DNA of 64,000 nt from Pseudonocardiaceae bacterium (GCA_009377865.1 WHTH01000006.1:1-64000), one strand, 5' to 3'. Counted from the first letter of the stretch, positions 1-8,137 are shown. Notes: a model not told the origin generated them from the letters alone. Translations and numbers: made by a program.

Positions 1-369
1 GACACCCACCCCGCGAAACCGCCCGCCGACGTCGTGGACCCCGACGCGAAACGGGCCCGACTGCACACCCGGGCACGCGCGCTGCAGATGGTGCTGCGTC
101 TGCTGGCCTACAACGCCGAGTACTGGCTCGCCGACCGGCTCAACGCCTACCTGCAAGACCCCGACGAATACCGGGCCATCACCCGGCACCTGCTCCACCT
201 CGGCGGACAGCTCACCTACACCCCCACCGAGATCACCGTCACCCTCGATCGGCCCGCCACCCCCCGCCAGGGCCGCGCTCTGACCCAGCTCCTCCAAGAG
301 ATCAACACCACCCCGCCACGACTGCCCGGCGACCCCCGACCCATCACCTACCGACTCACCCAACCGTGA
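1..369 (+). CDS. C-terminal part of a transposase-like protein (5'-truncated by window)
   Basis: The frame is open to the left edge, so the true start lies outside the window; an internal GTG at position 34 is not needed. The visible 122 residues contain the pattern LLAYNAEYWLADRLNAYL followed by a segment about promoter-like spacing of Thr/Pro residues and a final EINTTPPRLPGDPRPITY. I recognise this ending as resembling the C-terminus of actinobacterial transposase-type proteins, but from memory only. No DDE residues are visible in this fragment. It lies just outside the left att repeat, so it belongs to the chromosome (or to a neighbouring element) and not to the tRNA-Thr element. Codon use is GC-rich and typical of a real gene. 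Function is uncertain. Confidence 0.45.
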   Translation, partial: DTHPAKPPADVVDPDAKRARLHTRARALQMVLRLLAYNAEYWLADRLNAYLQDPDEYRAITRHLLHLGGQLTYTPTEITVTLDRPATPRQGRALTQLLQEINTTPPRLPGDPRPITYRLTQP

Positions 370-425
370 TCAACATTGAACAACGGTGCCAAACCAACTC
401 CGGAGGTCTGAGGCTGGTGAGGCCC

Positions 426-470
426 TGGAGCCGCCTGGGGGAATCGAACCCCCGACCTGCTCATTACGAG
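426..470. repeat. Left attachment site (45-bp direct repeat, tRNA-Thr 3' end copy)
   Basis: The 45 bp are identical to 31469-31513. On the minus strand they read from the first base of the tRNA-Thr anticodon loop, through the T-arm and acceptor strand, to an encoded CCA. No 5' tRNA half is present here, so this is the displaced end of the tRNA left by integration and not a working tRNA gene. Identity stops exactly at 425/426 and 470/471. Confidence 0.93.
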
Positions 471-815
471 AGGCCAGCATGTCGCCTCACCGTGCCTCTA
501 CCTGCAACAACGCTTGCACAGCCGACCTCGCGGAGCGCCCACGACCTCTGCCGTCGCCGTGGTTTCGCACCACAGGTGATTCCACACCGCTCGGTAGCCG
601 TCCGCCCCACCGCGTGCCGGAACTGGTGGGCGGCGCACCGGTTGTGCGCAGCCGGCCCAGGCGGTAGGCGTTTCGAGAAAGCCCATCAGCCGACGCGGCA
701 GCTTCCGACGCCGAGCTATAAATGCGGGGCGTCAGGACAGGCTGCCATCCATTTGGCCGTACTCTGCCCGCTCGAAGCACTGCTATCGGCGCGCGCGGAC
801 AAGGAGTTGAGTGGG

Positions 816-1424
816 ATGGACACCAGCGACTGGCTTGCACTGATCGTGCCGGGCGTAGGTGTCATAGTAGCTGTTCTCGCGTGGCGCACGTCGCGGCGAT
901 CGGCGCGTGCATCCGAGAGGTCAGCCGGAGCGTCCGAGACTTCGGCGCAGTCGTCGGCCAGCTCCGCGGAAGCGTCCCAGCGGGCCGTCAAGGTCGCTGA
1001 GCGGGCAGAGCAGCGCGCGCTCGCCGAGCGGGAGGAAGCCCGCGGCCCGGAGTTTCGTCTTGGCGACCGACAGGACAGCGTGATTCCGGCCGTGGTGACC
1101 TTGAACGGGGATGTCGCCACCGTTCTCGTCGCCCAGGTGAGCGGACCCGAGCTCGACAAGGTGATGATCTCGACAGGGGGGCCGGTGGACGGCGTGAACT
1201 CTCCCGAGGGCGCGGGCGGGCACTCGCTGCCATGGGACCGGCCAACCCTACTCGTGCCCAAGACCGTGCAGGTAGTCGGCGACAGACCGGACAAGACGCT
1301 CGACGCCGAGCTGGTGCTGGGCTGCACCGAGCGCGAACCTGGCACAGGCCGCTGGGAGCGCCGGTACTCGTTTCACGCGGTTGCCTCCGCCTATGGGCCC
1401 CGACTCGGCACCCGAGGCGACTGA
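816..1424 (+). CDS. Membrane-anchored protein with coiled-coil-like stalk, unknown function
   Basis: The start is an ATG preceded by AAGGAG with 9-nt spacing; longer upstream extensions would run through the att repeat and have poor codon use. The 202-residue product begins with one hydrophobic segment (about residues 6-22, LALIVPGVGVIVAVLAW), then basic residues, then an Ala/Ser/Glu-rich stretch likely to form a helix or coiled coil (about 25-75). A more globular C-terminal half follows. I do not recognise a known domain. It is the first gene inside the left end of the element and points towards a convergent gene that also has an N-terminal membrane segment. A role in sensing or anchoring is possible but not shown. 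Confidence 0.6.
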   Translation: MDTSDWLALIVPGVGVIVAVLAWRTSRRSARASERSAGASETSAQSSASSAEASQRAVKVAERAEQRALAEREEARGPEFRLGDRQDSVIPAVVTLNGDVATVLVAQVSGPELDKVMISTGGPVDGVNSPEGAGGHSLPWDRPTLLVPKTVQVVGDRPDKTLDAELVLGCTEREPGTGRWERRYSFHAVASAYGPRLGTRGD

Positions 1425-1460
1425 CGCGGCCTGTTCACGACGGGTAGGAACGCCGGGGCG

Positions 1461-1519
1461 GGCCACCCTCGACCAGCGCGCGCGGTTTGCTCGTCGCGGT
1501 GGCGGACTCGAGGGTGGCC
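1461..1519. terminator. Inverted repeat between convergent genes
   Basis: Two perfect 12-bp arms (GGCCACCCTCGA at 1461-1472 and its complement at 1508-1519) are separated by 35 bases. They lie between two convergent genes ending at 1424 and 1586, so a bidirectional transcription terminator is the simplest reading. There is no T-tract, as is common in high-GC actinomycetes. Confidence 0.5.
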
Positions 1520-1585
1520 GCAGGCCATCGCGTAGCGACGGCGCAGGCGCCCTGGACGCCCACGCACGGCGCGCGGCGTGGAGGT

Positions 1586-2155
1586 TCATCGGCCGAGGGA
1601 ATGGTCTGAGTTCGAGTAGAGTTGACCCTCAAGATCGGCTGTCATGGCAATGGTTAGCTTCCTCCGCATCGCCCGGAAGGTGTTGAGACTCTCCGGGCTT
1701 CGCCCGTGCATGGCGTCATCGCCTACCTCCCACCACAGCTCGGCGATGCTCTCAGAGAGGTCGGAGACGTCGTCTGGCGCGATGAGCCTTAAGTAGACGC
1801 AAAGGTCATTGAGCCGACGGTCGACGGCTTCGTACTCGTCTTCGTGCTGCTTGGTGACGTGAGGCAGGTACCGCTCGCTAAGACGTAACTCGGCCGGAAC
1901 TGGGCCACGGTCCTCAGCCTGAGCAAGGTGATCTAGGCAGCGTTCGCACATTTCGAGAGCTGACAAGAACTCAGCGTAGGCGCTCCGCTTTTCGCTCGTG
2001 AACCTATGGATGTCTTCTCGGTACCACTGGCGAGTCTCGCGCTCGCGCTCACGCTGATACTGGACAGTGTCGCGGCGGGCCTGTAGCCACTGGCCGAGGC
2101 TGACGCCGGAGAGCGCGGCGACGGCAGAAATGATGACCGTCCAGACGTTCGACAT
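1586..2155 (-). CDS. Single-pass membrane protein with helical cytosolic domain, unknown function
   Basis: The product has 189 residues. It opens with one hydrophobic segment (about residues 5-22, WTVIISAVAALSGVSLGQWL), followed by a strongly charged Arg/Glu-rich helix (about 25-60) and a mostly helical remainder. This layout is common in small actinomycete and phage hypothetical proteins in which a membrane anchor precedes a coiled-coil domain. No catalytic motif is visible. The gene is convergent with the other membrane protein gene on its left and divergent from the HEPN gene pair on its right. It is AT-richer than the core genes, in keeping with element cargo. Confidence 0.65.
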   Translation of the reverse strand: MSNVWTVIISAVAALSGVSLGQWLQARRDTVQYQRERERETRQWYREDIHRFTSEKRSAYAEFLSALEMCERCLDHLAQAEDRGPVPAELRLSERYLPHVTKQHEDEYEAVDRRLNDLCVYLRLIAPDDVSDLSESIAELWWEVGDDAMHGRSPESLNTFRAMRRKLTIAMTADLEGQLYSNSDHSLGR

Positions 2156-2811
2156 GGTGGGAGAGTAGCTGTGCTGGTCGGGTCGGCCCGGTCCGCCGGT
2201 AGCGGAGCGGCAAGGCGGGGCCGGGCGCGGCGCGCGGAGCGCGCCGCCTTGATACCTAGAGAGGCCTGCTCGGCAACGTAGGGGCCTCGATCACTGGCGA
2301 ACTCTCGACTTGACAGATCCCAGGTCCGCTGTTCTGGCGAACTCGGCGGTAGTGGCTGGTGATGCGTTGTGGCTGGTCACCCGGCAGATGGGGCCTCTAC
2401 GGCAGTGACCCGCGATGGGTGGTGATCCATCGTATACGTGGGGCAAGACGTGGGATCTGATCTTGCCACCTGACGGGACGAGAACTCATGCCCGGGGGGC
2501 AGGCGGCCAGCGCGGAAGCTGGCCCCCACGGGTGAGGTCCAGCCGGTGTGCCCCGGCGCCGTTTGATGATGGCGAAGCTGACTTCGCCGACTCAGCTGCC
2601 GTTCGGGGTGGGGGTGGAGAAGGCGGGTTATCACTCCAAGCACCTATGGGGCCTCATGCTTCATGCGCTGGGACGCCCCGGGACGAACAGCGTGCCGAGC
2701 TCGATGTGCGGATCGAGGAGCCTACGCGCCGCGGCCGCCGGGTGACGACCCCTCGTCCACCTCGACAAATTAGGGACGACTATCGGCGCTGTCGTCGGTT
2801 ACGGTCGATGA
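2156..2811. other. Gene-poor interval with a hairpin at 2227-2247
   Basis: I see no convincing gene here; possible reading frames have atypical composition and no ribosome binding sites. A perfect 9-bp stem with a 3-base loop (GCGGCGCGC / GCGCGCCGC) occupies 2227-2247. The decamer TGGCGAACTC occurs twice, near 2296 and 2335. The stretch probably holds the divergent promoters of the flanking genes. The downstream gene has no Shine-Dalgarno sequence, so it may be leaderless. Confidence 0.5.
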
Positions 2812-4254
2812 ATGAGCGAGGTCGTCCGCCGCTCCGAGGCTGTCACAGCACCCGCTGACGTGCTGAGTGATCTGCAGCGGTTCGAGGCCGTCGTGCTTCA
2901 GCAGCTGCAGCAGGTCGGTCTACCCGACAACCGCGTCTTCGTTGACGTCACCGAGCGTCAGGTCATGCTTAACAACCTGCCGGGTGTACTCGCGGGCCTG
3001 GACTCGGACACCCTCGGCCGCTCGCACTACATCAGCAAGATGATCGCCGCGGCCGCCGTGGGTCTGTTCGATGCCGCGCTGAACTACCTTTGGGACGAGC
3101 TGGTTGGTGAGCTCCGCCGGCGTGTCTCCGGCTTCGACCTCGCCTACTTCTACGACATCGCCGGGGGTACCAGCGAACTGCGCAAGCACCTCAAGACCGA
3201 AGAGGACCTGAGCCGGATCGACGACTCGAGTTTGCTGCGCGCCACGCACGAGATCGGCCTTCTTACCGACATCGGGTTCCAGCGCTTGGACCACGTCCGC
3301 TACATGCGTAATCACGCCAGCGCCGCACACCCCAACCAGGTCGAGCTGACGGGGCTGGACCTGGCGCAGTGGCTGCAGGTGTGCATCAAGCAGGTCATCA
3401 CCACGCCGCCTGACCACGTCACCGCGCGGACCGGACGGCTGCTCGCAAACCTGAAGAAGGCTCGCCTGGACGGTGCGGCACTGCGCGAGGCCGCAGTGTT
3501 TTTCGATCAGTTGCCCACCGACCGCGCCGACACTCTCGGCAATGGCCTGTTCGGTCTGTACGTCGACCCGAGCCGCACCCCCGCGAGCGCCGACAACATC
3601 CGCCTGCTATGGCCGGAGCTCTGGCCATTCCTCAGCGAGGACACGCGGCTAGGCTACGGCCTGCGGTGCGCCCGTGCGGGCGCGAATCTCGACCATGGTC
3701 CGGCGGCCGCCGCCCGCGAACTACTCGAGCTGGTCGACGGTGTCGCATACCTGCCCCAGGAGCTACGCGCAGCCGAACTCGACGCCGCGCTCGACACGCT
3801 AATGGCCATCCACAACGCGTTGAACAACTTCTACAACGAGGGTGCTCCAGCTCGGCAGATCGAGGTTCTGGTAGGCGAGCGGGGTGATGTCCCGACAGCG
3901 GTGGCCCGCAAATACACCCGCACTCTGGTCGAGGTATTTCTGGGTAACGGTTACGGCGTCTCCTTCGTCGCAGGGCCAATCTACCGCCGCCTCCTCGAGC
4001 AGCTGGAGCCGCAGGAGGCGCGGCGTGCGTTACGCGCCTTCACTGACGTCCGGATTTCATCCCTGCTATGGACGGACAGCGCGCGACGGCAATGGTGGGC
4101 GCTGCTGGAGATCCTAGAGTCGAAGCTCACCCGCCGCAGTGATCGCGAGCTCCTCGCCGCGATCCGCGTGTTCCCGGGCACCCCTGACCAGCTGCGCAGC
4201 GATACAGCCATAATGAAGTTGGCGGCGTCAGGGATGTCCCCATCCTCCCCGTGA
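2812..4254 (+). CDS. HEPN-motif protein, candidate defence or RNase effector
   Basis: This 480-residue protein is not one I can assign to a named family. Around residues 163-173 it carries RYMRNHASAAH, which matches both the Rx4H and Rx6H forms of the HEPN ribonuclease motif. It sits at the end of a predicted helical bundle (about 70-190), as expected of a HEPN fold. The remaining 290 residues are largely helical and Leu/Ala-rich, perhaps a repeat-like scaffold or sensor region. The stop overlaps the start of the next gene (GTGA), and that gene is a DUF3644 protein, also HEPN-like. The two are therefore likely co-translated and act together. The start is an ATG without an obvious Shine-Dalgarno sequence. 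HEPN pairs in mobile elements are often toxin or anti-phage systems; that role is inference here. Confidence 0.72.
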   Translation: MSEVVRRSEAVTAPADVLSDLQRFEAVVLQQLQQVGLPDNRVFVDVTERQVMLNNLPGVLAGLDSDTLGRSHYISKMIAAAAVGLFDAALNYLWDELVGELRRRVSGFDLAYFYDIAGGTSELRKHLKTEEDLSRIDDSSLLRATHEIGLLTDIGFQRLDHVRYMRNHASAAHPNQVELTGLDLAQWLQVCIKQVITTPPDHVTARTGRLLANLKKARLDGAALREAAVFFDQLPTDRADTLGNGLFGLYVDPSRTPASADNIRLLWPELWPFLSEDTRLGYGLRCARAGANLDHGPAAAARELLELVDGVAYLPQELRAAELDAALDTLMAIHNALNNFYNEGAPARQIEVLVGERGDVPTAVARKYTRTLVEVFLGNGYGVSFVAGPIYRRLLEQLEPQEARRALRAFTDVRISSLLWTDSARRQWWALLEILESKLTRRSDRELLAAIRVFPGTPDQLRSDTAIMKLAASGMSPSSP

Positions 4255-5465
4255 GGGATGCACGAGTGGCAAGCGGTGAGGATTCTCCCCAGATCTTGGG
4301 CGTCGCCGGTTGGGACACTGAGGCCCCGGCTGACGGGAGGGCGATGAAGCTTAAGCAGGAGGGCAGGGTGCTCAAGCACAAGGCGCTCGACTCGCTGATC
4401 TTCACCATCGAAGCGTTCAACTCCCCGCACGAGGCTGGTCGGGCCACCCGCGTTCTGCTGCACCTGCAGCACGCCTTCGAGATGCTGCTTAAGGCGGCCT
4501 TGGTCCAGACAAAGGACAAGCGGGTCTTCGATTCGGAGACCGGCCGATCGATCGGGTTCGAGCGGTGCCTGCGGCTCGCCGCGGAGAACAACATCATCAA
4601 GCTCGGCGAGTCCGAGGCTGGCACCCTGCGCGCGATCGACGCCATGCGCGACGACGAGCAACACTGGTTCAACATCGTCTCCGAGCAACTGCTCTACCTG
4701 CATGCACGCGCAGGCGTGACACTCTTCGACGAGCTGCTGCAGCGGGTGTTCAGCGAGCACCTCGCCGACCGACTACCCGGCCGGGTCTTGCCGCTATCGG
4801 TCGATCCTCCGCGCGACCTCGCCGTCGTGCTCGACGAGGAGTACACGCAGATCGCGGCGCTGCTGCAGCCCGGCAGGCGCGCCGGACACGAGGCCCGCGC
4901 CCGACTCCGCACCCTGCTCGCGATGGAGGCCCACATCGAACCCGCCACCCAGGTGTCGGACAAGGACGTCGCCCGCGTCGAGCGCGGAATCCGCGACAGC
5001 AGGACCCGCGACCAGGTCTTCCCCCGACTCGGTGAGCTCGGCACCGCCATCGACGGCGAGGGCGTCGACCTCGTCGTGCATTTCACCAAGACGCAGGGCC
5101 CCCCGGTCCGCTACGAATCCGACGAGTCCGTCCCGGCGGCCGGAATCCGCGAAGTCGACCTCCTCACGAAGTACCACAGGCCCCCGGGCGCACTGGCCGA
5201 CGACCTCGGCATCAGCGCATCGCGCAGCACCGCACTGCGCCGGCACTTGGGTATGGAGACCGACGGCCCGTACAGTCACCAGTTCGTCCTCAGCCCCAGC
5301 AACAAGCCTCGCCGCTATAGCGACAACGCTCTGCGGCTGATGCGTGAGACGCTCGCCACCCTCGACGTTGACGCCGTCTGGGGCGCCCACTCGCCGAACC
5401 GCGGCTCCCGCTCTTGGAACCGTTGCGAGCTCCCTGGCTGCCGGGCCGAGCCTTCTGATCCGTAG
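4251..5465 (+). CDS. DUF3644 (HEPN-like) domain protein, partner of upstream gene
   Basis: The product has 404 residues. The segment from about residue 41 (LKHKALDSLIFTIEAFNSP) to 165 matches my memory of DUF3644, including HAFEMLLKA and EQLLYLHARAGVTLFDELL. Within it, RDDEQH (133-138) is an Rx4H motif of HEPN nucleases. The C-terminal part (about 305-385) looks like an HTH or winged region followed by YSDNALRLM, typical of longer DUF3644 proteins. The GTG start overlaps the previous stop by 4 nt, which points to coupled translation; an internal ATG at 4344 is an alternative start close to the domain boundary. DUF3644 genes are often found in mobile islands, but their activity is little known. 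Confidence 0.78.
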   Translation: MRDARVASGEDSPQILGVAGWDTEAPADGRAMKLKQEGRVLKHKALDSLIFTIEAFNSPHEAGRATRVLLHLQHAFEMLLKAALVQTKDKRVFDSETGRSIGFERCLRLAAENNIIKLGESEAGTLRAIDAMRDDEQHWFNIVSEQLLYLHARAGVTLFDELLQRVFSEHLADRLPGRVLPLSVDPPRDLAVVLDEEYTQIAALLQPGRRAGHEARARLRTLLAMEAHIEPATQVSDKDVARVERGIRDSRTRDQVFPRLGELGTAIDGEGVDLVVHFTKTQGPPVRYESDESVPAAGIREVDLLTKYHRPPGALADDLGISASRSTALRRHLGMETDGPYSHQFVLSPSNKPRRYSDNALRLMRETLATLDVDAVWGAHSPNRGSRSWNRCELPGCRAEPSDP

Positions 5466-5507
5466 TGGAAGCGCCACCCTACGCATGCCCGGTACCCAGG
5501 TGCTTCG

Positions 5508-5870
5508 ATGGCACCAGAGTCACGGGAACTGGGCATGCGCGGCATCCTTGTGCAGCAGTTCGTGGCCAAGAACGTGGCCAAAGATCACATCTTCGGCGGG
5601 TACTCATCGGCCGTGGGCCTGGCCCGGGTCGGGCAACCGGCCACTGTCGGAGTCGCGGGTCAGGTCGGCGGCGAGCTGGTCGGCGAGTTCGCCGGCGGGC
5701 TATGCCAGGTCGACGGGATGGCGCTCGACGAGCCCTCAATTGCCAAGGCTGTGGGCAAGCTAACACGCCGAGAAGTCTGCGCCTGTTGTGGGCACCATTG
5801 GGTGATACTTCTCGCGCGGTGTCCCCCAGCCGCCTGCATCACGGGGCGCGTCCGCCCCACCGCACCGTGA
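5508..5870 (+). CDS. Doubtful small ORF, no recognised domain
   Basis: A possible 120-residue product starts at an ATG 42 bases after the DUF3644 gene. Codon use is plausible in the first two thirds (many GGC, GTC, GAG codons) and poorer near the end. The C-terminal third holds CACCGHH, which could bind a metal, but the family is unknown to me. It might instead be 3' untranslated sequence or a decayed gene. I list it because nothing else explains the 516 bases between the DUF3644 gene and the small basic protein gene. Confidence 0.25.
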   Translation: MAPESRELGMRGILVQQFVAKNVAKDHIFGGYSSAVGLARVGQPATVGVAGQVGGELVGEFAGGLCQVDGMALDEPSIAKAVGKLTRREVCACCGHHWVILLARCPPAACITGRVRPTAP

Positions 5871-5981
5871 TCCGGAGCAACGTCGGTTCGTTGGCAGGGC
5901 CGTGCCGACAACGTAGATGTCTGGGCGGTCGGGGAAGGCCACCCGGCATCCCAGTACGGGCGAGGAAGGAGATTGAACATC

Positions 5982-6128
5982 ATGGCGAGGAGATCGAGCA
6001 GCCGCAAGATCACCAGTTCGAAGGTTGCCAAAAAGGCATCCGCTGCGTTAAGAGACGGTCGGTCTGGCAAGCGTACCCGGAGCATCGCCGGGAGCGCCCT
6101 GGCGCAGGCCAAGTCCAAGCGCAAGTAG
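5982..6128 (+). CDS. Small Lys/Arg/Ser-rich basic protein (48 aa)
   Basis: A clear ribosome binding site (AGGAAGGAGA, ending 9 bases before the ATG) precedes a 48-codon gene. The product starts MARRSSSRKITSSKVAKKAS and ends AGSALAQAKSKRK. It is very basic, rich in Ser and Ala, and without hydrophobic segments. Similar tiny proteins of the pattern 'SxKVAxKASxxLxxxxxSxxxKSxAGSALxQ' are widespread in bacterial genomes and remain uncharacterised (recalled, not searched). A nucleic-acid-binding role would fit the charge. It lies downstream of the HEPN pair in the same direction and may belong to the same cargo block. Confidence 0.7.
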   Translation: MARRSSSRKITSSKVAKKASAALRDGRSGKRTRSIAGSALAQAKSKRK

Positions 6129-6304
6129 GTTGCTGACAGTCCCGGAGTCGAGCCTGCCCCTCGGCTCCGGCCAACGCAGCAGCACCAACTGATGAGGCGG
6201 AGCGTTTCCGGCGCGCCCCACGCTTGGGGCTGACAAGCCTTCCGCTGCGTGCCGACGAAGGTCGCAGCGCGGATACCGCCGAATTGAGCCCATGGAGCTA
6301 CCGC

Positions 6305-6592
6305 CTAGCGCCGCGGCCGGGACGAGTAGTTGCGCGAGGACCAGGCGACGGGCGCGCCCGCCCCGTCGTAGAACTCGACTCCGCCCAGAAGTCCGTACCA
6401 GGCACAACCGTCGTGGCTGCGGACCCAGCGCATGAGGTGCGCCGGTGTGCGCCCGGTGAGGTCGAGTCCGTCGACGGTCGACCGGCGCCGGTGCCCGGCC
6501 GGGGCGGGGAAGGCCACATCCAGGTCCAGCCACACCGCGCGCTGGGCGTGCTGCACCGGAACCGGCCCTGCCAGGCCGCGCCAGCTGTTCAT
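6305..6592 (-). CDS. Small element-borne protein, unknown function
   Basis: The likely start (MNSWRGLAG) gives 95 residues; an upstream extension to 6670 is possible but has no ribosome binding site. Aromatic residues are conserved-looking in the centre and end (HLMRWVRSHDGCAWYGLLGGVEF and a final WSSRNY). The protein resembles short hypothetical proteins that accompany actinomycete integrative elements, but I cannot name a family. The gene points the same way as the two following small genes and the SSB/transfer block, suggesting it is an element function and not cargo. Confidence 0.5.
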   Translation of the reverse strand: MNSWRGLAGPVPVQHAQRAVWLDLDVAFPAPAGHRRRSTVDGLDLTGRTPAHLMRWVRSHDGCAWYGLLGGVEFYDGAGAPVAWSSRNYSSRPRR

Positions 6593-6772
6593 GGTCGCTG
6601 CCCCTGCTACTGGTTCCAGCCGAGAGCAACCGGGTCGGCCGGGGGACAAGTCGCAGGTGCCGGCGATCACGGGCTCGGTCGCCGTAGGTGGCAGACCACC
6701 CAGCTACGTCGAGTATGCGCAGTTCACGGAACCAGCAACACCCGGTGCGCGGGTGCCTACCGCGGCGGCGAG

Positions 6773-7156
6773 TCACTGCCCGCAAGGGTTGTCGTGGCTA
6801 GCGTGGCCCCCGCGGTCGGTGTCGTGGCTCTCGTGGCTCGAGGTGGTGACGAGTTGGTCGGCGAGGTCGACGGCGGTGACGGCCTGATGGATCTCGACCA
6901 GCGCGGCGGTGACCTGGGCGGCATCGAGCCCACCGTGGGTGTCGCGGGCGGGGGTGTAGAGCGCGCTGGGGTGCTCGTCGTCGACGCCGATGGCGAGGGT
7001 GTCGAGGTCGCCGTTCAGCAGCGCAGCCCGGCCGGCGGCCAGCGCCTGGGTCCAGGCCTCGGTGCGGGTGGCGCTCGTGCCAGCGTGATACAGGGGGTGG
7101 TCGGTACCGGCGGCGGCGATGGTGGTCACGGCCCAGCGGTGGGTGTCGGTGGTCAT
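6773..7156 (-). CDS. Small element-borne protein, unknown function
   Basis: Starting at MTTDTHRWAVTTIAAAGTDH the product has 127 residues. An extended frame up to 7234 would read through the perfect palindrome at 7206-7240 and is unlikely. The sequence is Ala/Thr-rich and includes a His/Asp-rich tail (SSHESHDTDRGGHASHD). The beginning resembles a short beta-rich domain, as in phage or plasmid accessory proteins. No catalytic motif can be named. The upstream palindrome may hold its promoter or an origin. Confidence 0.55.
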   Translation of the reverse strand: MTTDTHRWAVTTIAAAGTDHPLYHAGTSATRTEAWTQALAAGRAALLNGDLDTLAIGVDDEHPSALYTPARDTHGGLDAAQVTAALVEIHQAVTAVDLADQLVTTSSHESHDTDRGGHASHDNPCGQ

Positions 7157-7205
7157 GGGTCTCAGCGTCGCGCCCCGGGACCGGCTCAGGGAAGCACCAG
7201 GCCCG

Positions 7206-7240
7206 GGGCCTGTGGACAACCTCGGGTTGTCCACAGGCCC
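7206..7240. other. Palindrome of two DnaA-box-like sequences, candidate origin
   Basis: Two perfect 15-bp arms (GGGCCTGTGGACAAC and its complement) surround a 5-base spacer. Each arm contains TGTGGACAA, the complement of TTGTCCACA, which matches the actinomycete DnaA box. The site lies between two minus-strand genes, in a 102-base gap. It could be a replication origin or DnaA-binding site of the element. It could also simply be a hairpin terminator for the gene ending at 7259. There is no T-tract. Confidence 0.5.
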
Positions 7241-7258
7241 GTCCGGTTCTGGCCGGTG

Positions 7259-7747
7259 TCATTGGCCGGTGAGGTCGCGGTGGATCTGGAACCAGGCGTC
7301 GGACAGTGCCCGCCAGGAGTCGCGGTCGCAGACCTGCCAGACCAGCTGGTTGACCCGCATCCGCAGGTGCGCCGGGGTGTGGGTGGTCCGGTCGGCGGGC
7401 ACGTATGCGGCGGCGAGGTCGACCGGGCCGACCAACCGCGCGGCCACGGTCAGCGGGTAGGTGCCGGGCTTGGGGTTCAGCCAGGTCTGCGACACCCGGC
7501 TGGGCAGCTTGTGCGCGGCCAGGATCGCCGAGTCCCAGTGCGCCCGGACCCGGTCGGCGACCGTCGGGTCCGACACGTAGACCAGGACGTCGCCGAGGCG
7601 GGCGGTGACCTGCTGCTCGCCGGTGCCGATCGCGTAAGCGTGGACCTCGGTGCGCACCGCCCCGGCCACGCGCATTGTCACGCCAAGCACGGTGCTGGTC
7701 ATGATCCGGCCGGGCTGCTCGCCCAGCGGCTGGTGAACGGTGGCCAT
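7259..7747 (-). CDS. Element-borne protein, unknown function
   Basis: The start at MATVHQPLGEQPGRIM is supported by GAGGAGCGC just upstream, giving 162 residues; the extended frame to 7816 has no site. The first 40 residues look like a beta-rich domain, followed by DVLVYVSDPTVADRVRAHW and a Trp-containing C-terminal helix region. Many actinomycete plasmids carry similar short proteins between replication and transfer genes. I do not recognise a family and see no catalytic residues. It is co-directional with the two small genes downstream, so these three may form an operon. Confidence 0.6.
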   Translation of the reverse strand: MATVHQPLGEQPGRIMTSTVLGVTMRVAGAVRTEVHAYAIGTGEQQVTARLGDVLVYVSDPTVADRVRAHWDSAILAAHKLPSRVSQTWLNPKPGTYPLTVAARLVGPVDLAAAYVPADRTTHTPAHLRMRVNQLVWQVCDRDSWRALSDAWFQIHRDLTGQ

Positions 7748-8137
7748 GATGCGCTCCTCGGTGTTGGGGTTCCGGGGTGGCCCGGCTAACCTTTTTCCTC
7801 GCCCCCTCGGGCGCATTCGGCTTGTGGCTGGGCGGCGCGGGAGGTCGGGGGTTCCGGGTCGGCCGGCCGGGTGGGATCGCGCGCAGCGCGACCGAGCGCA
7901 GCGAGGCCCGTCTCACCCGGCCGGTTGTGCCCGGGTTCATCGACCGAAGCGCCGACCAGACGCAGAATGCGAAGCCCGAGGGGAAGAGGAAAGGGCCGAA
8001 GGCCCTTGCAGCACCGGGGCGCGAGGCACGAGCGCCGCGGTTCAGTCTCGGCGGGCGCAGCCCGGCCGTTGTGGTGTAGTCATGCCGGTCTCGGATGGTT
8101 GTTCTGTGCCGCGTCGTGATCGTGGTAGACACCAGCC
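7748..8137. other. Divergent intergenic region with a long inverted repeat
   Basis: No gene is convincing in these 390 bases. Two perfect 11-bp arms (CCGGCCGGGTG at 7863-7873, complement at 7914-7924) enclose 40 bases that themselves contain GCGCGCAGCGCG and GAGCGCAGCGAGG. The region must contain the promoter of the restriction-modification gene on the right and of the small gene on the left. The repeat may regulate one of them or be a structured transcript. Confidence 0.5.

Noticed and set aside
426-470. A second tRNA gene at the left att site
   Set aside because: Only the 3' 45 bases are present; no D-arm or 5' acceptor strand lies next to them.
366-815. Upstream extension of the 816-1424 gene through the left att repeat
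   Set aside because: It has poor codon use, crosses the att repeat, and a clear AAGGAG/ATG start exists at 816.
2377-2858. Several 65-147-codon frames on both strands in the gap before the HEPN genes
   Set aside because: Atypical composition, no ribosome binding sites, and they overlap each other or the HEPN gene start.
6798-8132. A 444-codon minus-strand frame spanning three small genes
   Set aside because: Arg/Pro/His-rich shadow of the real genes; better starts and ribosome sites belong to the other frame.
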